A program made the position numbers and the translations under genes. The notes below the pieces were generated by a model. It had not been told where the DNA came from. It saw nothing but the letters and a program-made list of their open reading frames with translations, and made no database searches. From NCBI GenBank assembly GCA_947492585.1, contig CANLND010000013.1, positions 1-64,000 on the forward strand: a stretch of 64,000 nt of DNA, read 5' to 3'. The DNA comes from an uncultured Paracoccaceae bacterium. GTDB taxonomy: Bacteria; Pseudomonadota; Alphaproteobacteria; Rhodobacterales; Rhodobacteraceae. The first letter of the stretch is position 1, and every line of letters begins with the position of its first letter. Shown in pieces: positions 61,050 to 64,000 of the stretch.

Positions 61050-61879
61050 CGGCCTCGTGCCCATGCTGATTGGCTGCGAAACAGCGGAGATTTTACGGCC
61101 AGCGCCACGATCACATAGATCACAAAACCAAACGGAGTCCGCGCCAGTAGCTGCAACATGTGCGCCGGTGATGGGGGCGGTTTGTCATCGTTGTGCAACA
61201 ACTGTGGGTAAAGAGCGGCGATTTGCGCCACGCCCTGATTTTGCCGTCGTCGCACCTGCACCAGATTGCGAAAGCCTTCGACCAATGGCCAACGGTAGGT
61301 CGCAGCCACACGAATGCGTTCGTTTGGGGTGAAATTCAGCCGGGCAAAGGTATCGTCAGCGATAATTTCGGGCCAGGCGTGCCACCGCGCGCGGCCGACG
61401 CGGTTCATCGCAAACAACCCAAATCCCGGCACCCCTGTGGTGACAAACGGTAATTGTCGCCACAGACGACCATATGCGGCGCTTATCAACGAACGCGCCG
61501 GGGCCAGCTGTGGTGTGCCCGATCCATACCGCGGCGCATCAACGTCGAGCGCGGCAATCAGTTGCGGTAACACCGCAGGTGTCAGCCGTACATCCGCGTC
61601 CAGATAGGCCAGAATATCCCCAGTAGCGGCCTCATCGCCCGCGTTCAGAGCCGCCAATTTGCCACCTTGGCGCTGTTCTAACACGCGGATCTGCCACCCC
61701 TGAGGCGGGGCAACAGCGCGTGCCAGATCCGCTGTGTTGTCCGTGCAGCCGTTGGCCAGCACCAACACCTCAGCCGAGACGCCATCGGGCAGCGGGGAGC
61801 TGGCAAAAACTGCGGCAAGGCAGGCTTGAATATGCTGCGCCTCATTATGGGCAGGGATTAGCACCGACAGCCGCGTCAT
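61046..61879 (-). CDS. GT2-family glycosyltransferase
   Basis: A 277-residue GT-A glycosyltransferase: SVLIPAHNEAQHIQACLAA (about 4-22), nucleotide-sugar DxD in LAYLDADVRL (about 95-104), and an acceptor-site EDD-like EIIADDTFARL (about 173-183). The C-terminus has one or two hydrophobic stretches (FGFVIYVIVALAV) that may tether it to the membrane. ATG 61879 overlaps the stop of the upstream hydrolase gene (ATGA). Confidence 0.88.
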   Translation of the reverse strand: MTRLSVLIPAHNEAQHIQACLAAVFASSPLPDGVSAEVLVLANGCTDNTADLARAVAPPQGWQIRVLEQRQGGKLAALNAGDEAATGDILAYLDADVRLTPAVLPQLIAALDVDAPRYGSGTPQLAPARSLISAAYGRLWRQLPFVTTGVPGFGLFAMNRVGRARWHAWPEIIADDTFARLNFTPNERIRVAATYRWPLVEGFRNLVQVRRRQNQGVAQIAALYPQLLHNDDKPPPSPAHMLQLLARTPFGFVIYVIVALAVKSPLFRSQSAWARGR

Positions 61880-64000
61880 TTGGCGGCCTCCAATGCCGAC
61901 CAGCGCGGGTTGCTGTCGGTTAAGCTGCGTAAAGCCCCCCAACTGCCCCATTTGCTGGGCGCGTAAACGTCTGCATAGGCCGTGAACAGTTTCCCGCCAG
62001 CGGTTTTCCACCCGCGCAATAGATCCTGATACAGGGTGCCCATTTCTGGCGTATAGTTAAAATGAGTAAAGAACGCGGTCAGGTCTGGATCGTCCACATT
62101 GGCGCCTACGCCCACCACGTGGCTGCCACCTTCATACATGATCAAATCCAGATCATGACGCCGGGCGATGTCGGCGTGGTAGGGCAGGATGCGGGTCAGG
62201 AAGTCGGCCAGCGTGTCGGCCTCTTCGCCGGAAATCAGCCCGTCGCTCAGTTCTGCGTGCGCTTGTGCCGTGGCGACGTCAAATTGATGTGCCTTTACAA
62301 ATTCGCGCAGCGCGGCGCCGGTCAGATCTTTGGATCGGCCCAAGGTTTCGGCATGTGTCCGACTGTCGGCAAGCCACGCCCGCACGACATCAGATTGTTC
62401 GGGCAGTCCCAGAACGCCACCAAAATAGCCGGTGATGGCATAGGCATCAAAATAGCTGTGCGGGGCGCGCCGATTGCCTTTTTCCGCGGTCCACAAAGGC
62501 GCGGTTAGCACGTCTTGTTCAAGTCCCAGCCAGCCGGTTTGGGTGGCAATTACTTTGATCAGGCGCGCGTCGGCCTCGTTGTTAAATACCTTATCCCAGA
62601 TCTGCGCCATCTCAGCCGCGCGGCCGCCGTTGAACTGCATCCACAGATCTTTACCGCCCCAACGCGCCTGTGCCTGATGTTCCGCCCATTGGGCTTGCTG
62701 AAACTGCCAGTTCCAGACCTCATTTGAAAATTCAACATAGGCGGTAAGATCCGGGTTCAACAGCTGGTGCGTCATTCTGGCAAAATTCCGCATATAGCTG
62801 TCGTCGCTCATATGCGGCATGGAGAACCACGGATGCGTGCCAAGTTCATTGGCCAGCCGGATTAAAATCTCGGCGGGTACGCCTGTGCGTGCCCATGTGT
62901 AATCTGTGGCAAGCGGGCGATCCTCCCAGCCAATCTGGGTGGAATCATTGGTGTGCATCCAATCCATGAACCGCAACACGGAGAACCCATTCAGAATGTC
63001 GAGCCAACGTGGGTTGAATACGTCACCCGCAGCAAAGGCATCGATGTGTTCTTGTTTCACCACAGTGACGTTGCGGACATAGTCGCCGGTTCCGGCGCGG
63101 TCAGTGCGTTGGATTCGAATGTCAACAAAACCGGGGCCGGGGGTGAAATCGAACCAGATCTCGCCGGGGCGGTATCGAACATTCTGTGCGCGTCCGCCCA
63201 CTTCGATGATGCCGTCCCCTTGAAATTGCAGGCGGTATCGGCCTGCCAGACTACGGGCCGTTTCGGGCTGATCAGTGAGCACAACAGTGCCGATAGACCC
63301 CAATTCGGGGGGGATGGACGTGGGCCAGCCATCGGGATCAAGATAGCCTGCCGCGCGCAATTCAGCTTCGTTGATGCCACCCCAACGCCCAGCAATATGC
63401 CCGATCCAAGGGCGGGTGGTTTTAAAATGATCCAAAAAAGGCGCCTGCGGCGACCAGTCGGCAATGGCGGCAAGGTTCATCGCGATCGGTTGGCGGTAAT
63501 CTGCGGCGGCGACAGTTGGGACCGGGGCGGACACGGAGGTGTTTAAGGCCACCGCTTGTGGATCCTGAGGCAGCGGGCCGGGACCTTTGGGCAGCACGGT
63601 GTGTTGGCTTTCCCCTCGGGCGGCACGTTCGGCTATGATCTGCAACCGGCGGGCCAGTTCTGGTGTGGGGGCGGCATAGGATTTACCCCAGCGATCCACA
63701 AGGTCAATGGGGAGGTTTTTGGGGTTTTGCCCCGTCATAACAGCATATTGAAACAAGCTGATAAAATAAAACCCCAATGCATTGGGGTGAATGTCATCCG
63801 TGAAAAAGTCATCAATGGCGCGCACCCCTGGCACGGTTCCCGCCCGGATTGCATCGTCTAAACGGGCCAGTGCTTGACCGGCTTGCAACAACTGGATGTC
63901 TCCGCCGGTCAGATCCCGGGCCTTGTCGACAGCGGCCTGCCATTTGGGCAAGTCCTGCTCCAGCCGCTCGCGCCATGGTGTTCCCATGCCATCGTCAAAT
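61876..64000 (-). CDS. Large SGNH-end plus glycosidase-like protein (5' end outside window)
   Basis: At least 707 residues; the frame is open at the window edge, so the N-terminus is missing. The first visible part ends with DDIHPNALGFYF (about 69-80 from the ATG at 63987), which looks like block V (D-x-x-H) of an SGNH hydrolase. After a linker there is a long glycosidase-like region with YVEFSNEVWNWQF (about 410-422; NE pair of clan A-type acid/base) and LIMYEGGSHVVG (about 615-625; Glu as possible nucleophile). A two-domain enzyme that trims or deacylates exopolysaccharide, or modifies a surface glycan, is inferred. Located in the exopolysaccharide locus, coupled to the GT2 gene. Confidence 0.7.
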   Translation of the reverse strand, partial: FDDGMGTPWRERLEQDLPKWQAAVDKARDLTGGDIQLLQAGQALARLDDAIRAGTVPGVRAIDDFFTDDIHPNALGFYFISLFQYAVMTGQNPKNLPIDLVDRWGKSYAAPTPELARRLQIIAERAARGESQHTVLPKGPGPLPQDPQAVALNTSVSAPVPTVAAADYRQPIAMNLAAIADWSPQAPFLDHFKTTRPWIGHIAGRWGGINEAELRAAGYLDPDGWPTSIPPELGSIGTVVLTDQPETARSLAGRYRLQFQGDGIIEVGGRAQNVRYRPGEIWFDFTPGPGFVDIRIQRTDRAGTGDYVRNVTVVKQEHIDAFAAGDVFNPRWLDILNGFSVLRFMDWMHTNDSTQIGWEDRPLATDYTWARTGVPAEILIRLANELGTHPWFSMPHMSDDSYMRNFARMTHQLLNPDLTAYVEFSNEVWNWQFQQAQWAEHQAQARWGGKDLWMQFNGGRAAEMAQIWDKVFNNEADARLIKVIATQTGWLGLEQDVLTAPLWTAEKGNRRAPHSYFDAYAITGYFGGVLGLPEQSDVVRAWLADSRTHAETLGRSKDLTGAALREFVKAHQFDVATAQAHAELSDGLISGEEADTLADFLTRILPYHADIARRHDLDLIMYEGGSHVVGVGANVDDPDLTAFFTHFNYTPEMGTLYQDLLRGWKTAGGKLFTAYADVYAPSKWGSWGALRSLTDSNPRWSALEAAK

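Noticed and set aside
1-64000. CRISPR arrays, prophage, insertion sequences, tRNA or rRNA genes
   Set aside because: No regularly spaced repeats, transposase, integrase or phage structural gene, or cloverleaf/rRNA signature was seen on reading both strands by eye; a tRNAscan or IS search could overturn this.

Overview
The window looks like chromosomal DNA of a marine alphaproteobacterium of the order Rhodobacterales (Roseobacter group). The grounds are a SAM/SAH-type riboswitch directly ahead of metK, an Irr-type Fur regulator divergent from fabA with fabB and fabI nearby, a glycerol ABC transporter of the GlpSTPQUV type, the phoH-ybeY-corC-lnt order, and moderately high GC throughout. I see no rRNA or tRNA gene, CRISPR array, insertion sequence or prophage. 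Family names come from my reading of motifs, not from a database search.

Region by region. 1-786: end of an unknown membrane protein gene and a DUF1045 (2H phosphoesterase-like) gene. 928-7482: seven minus-strand genes (three-to-four glycosyltransferases of two folds, a histidine phosphatase, a polysaccharide-deacetylase-like enzyme and a small methyltransferase), every junction being a 4-bp ATGA overlap. 7885-10209: a large MscS-type channel. 10353-16222: a complete peptide/opine-type ABC importer. 16508-20993: a paralogue of the small methyltransferase, a DUF3307 protein, a 1009-residue ABC-like protein with a broken nucleotide-binding domain and a cyclic-nucleotide domain, and an ArsR regulator. 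21113-26839: a six-gene minus-strand run of metabolic enzymes, including pcaD and a pcaB-like gene. 26980-34130: FKBP isomerase, fabI, a MarR regulator with a divergent membrane protein and a palindromic operator, fabB, a diguanylate cyclase, fabA and irr. 34211-43148: an unknown protein, miaB, an OmpA-type protein plus lipoprotein sharing one small module, phoH-ybeY-corC-lnt, riboswitch and metK. 43264-44815: a BlaI/M56 regulatory pair. 44971-50977: glycerol importer. 51240-54626: THUMP RNA methyltransferase, a diverged DgoK-like protein and an AraC regulator. 55014-64000: an exopolysaccharide locus (priming transferase, split Wzz and pseudokinase-like ATPase, flippase, two glycosyltransferases, a large hydrolase) that runs off the right edge.

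The most unusual items are: the seven-gene, fully overlapping, apparently cytosolic glycan operon (928-7482); the ABC/cNMP protein whose ATP-binding motifs have all been lost and whose NBD carries a long insert with repeated loop-like segments (17671-20700); the glycerol transporter ATPases, whose motif losses are exactly complementary (GlpS lost the H-loop histidine, GlpT lost the LSGGQ signature); and the exopolysaccharide tyrosine-kinase homologue without a P-loop lysine (55873-56919).
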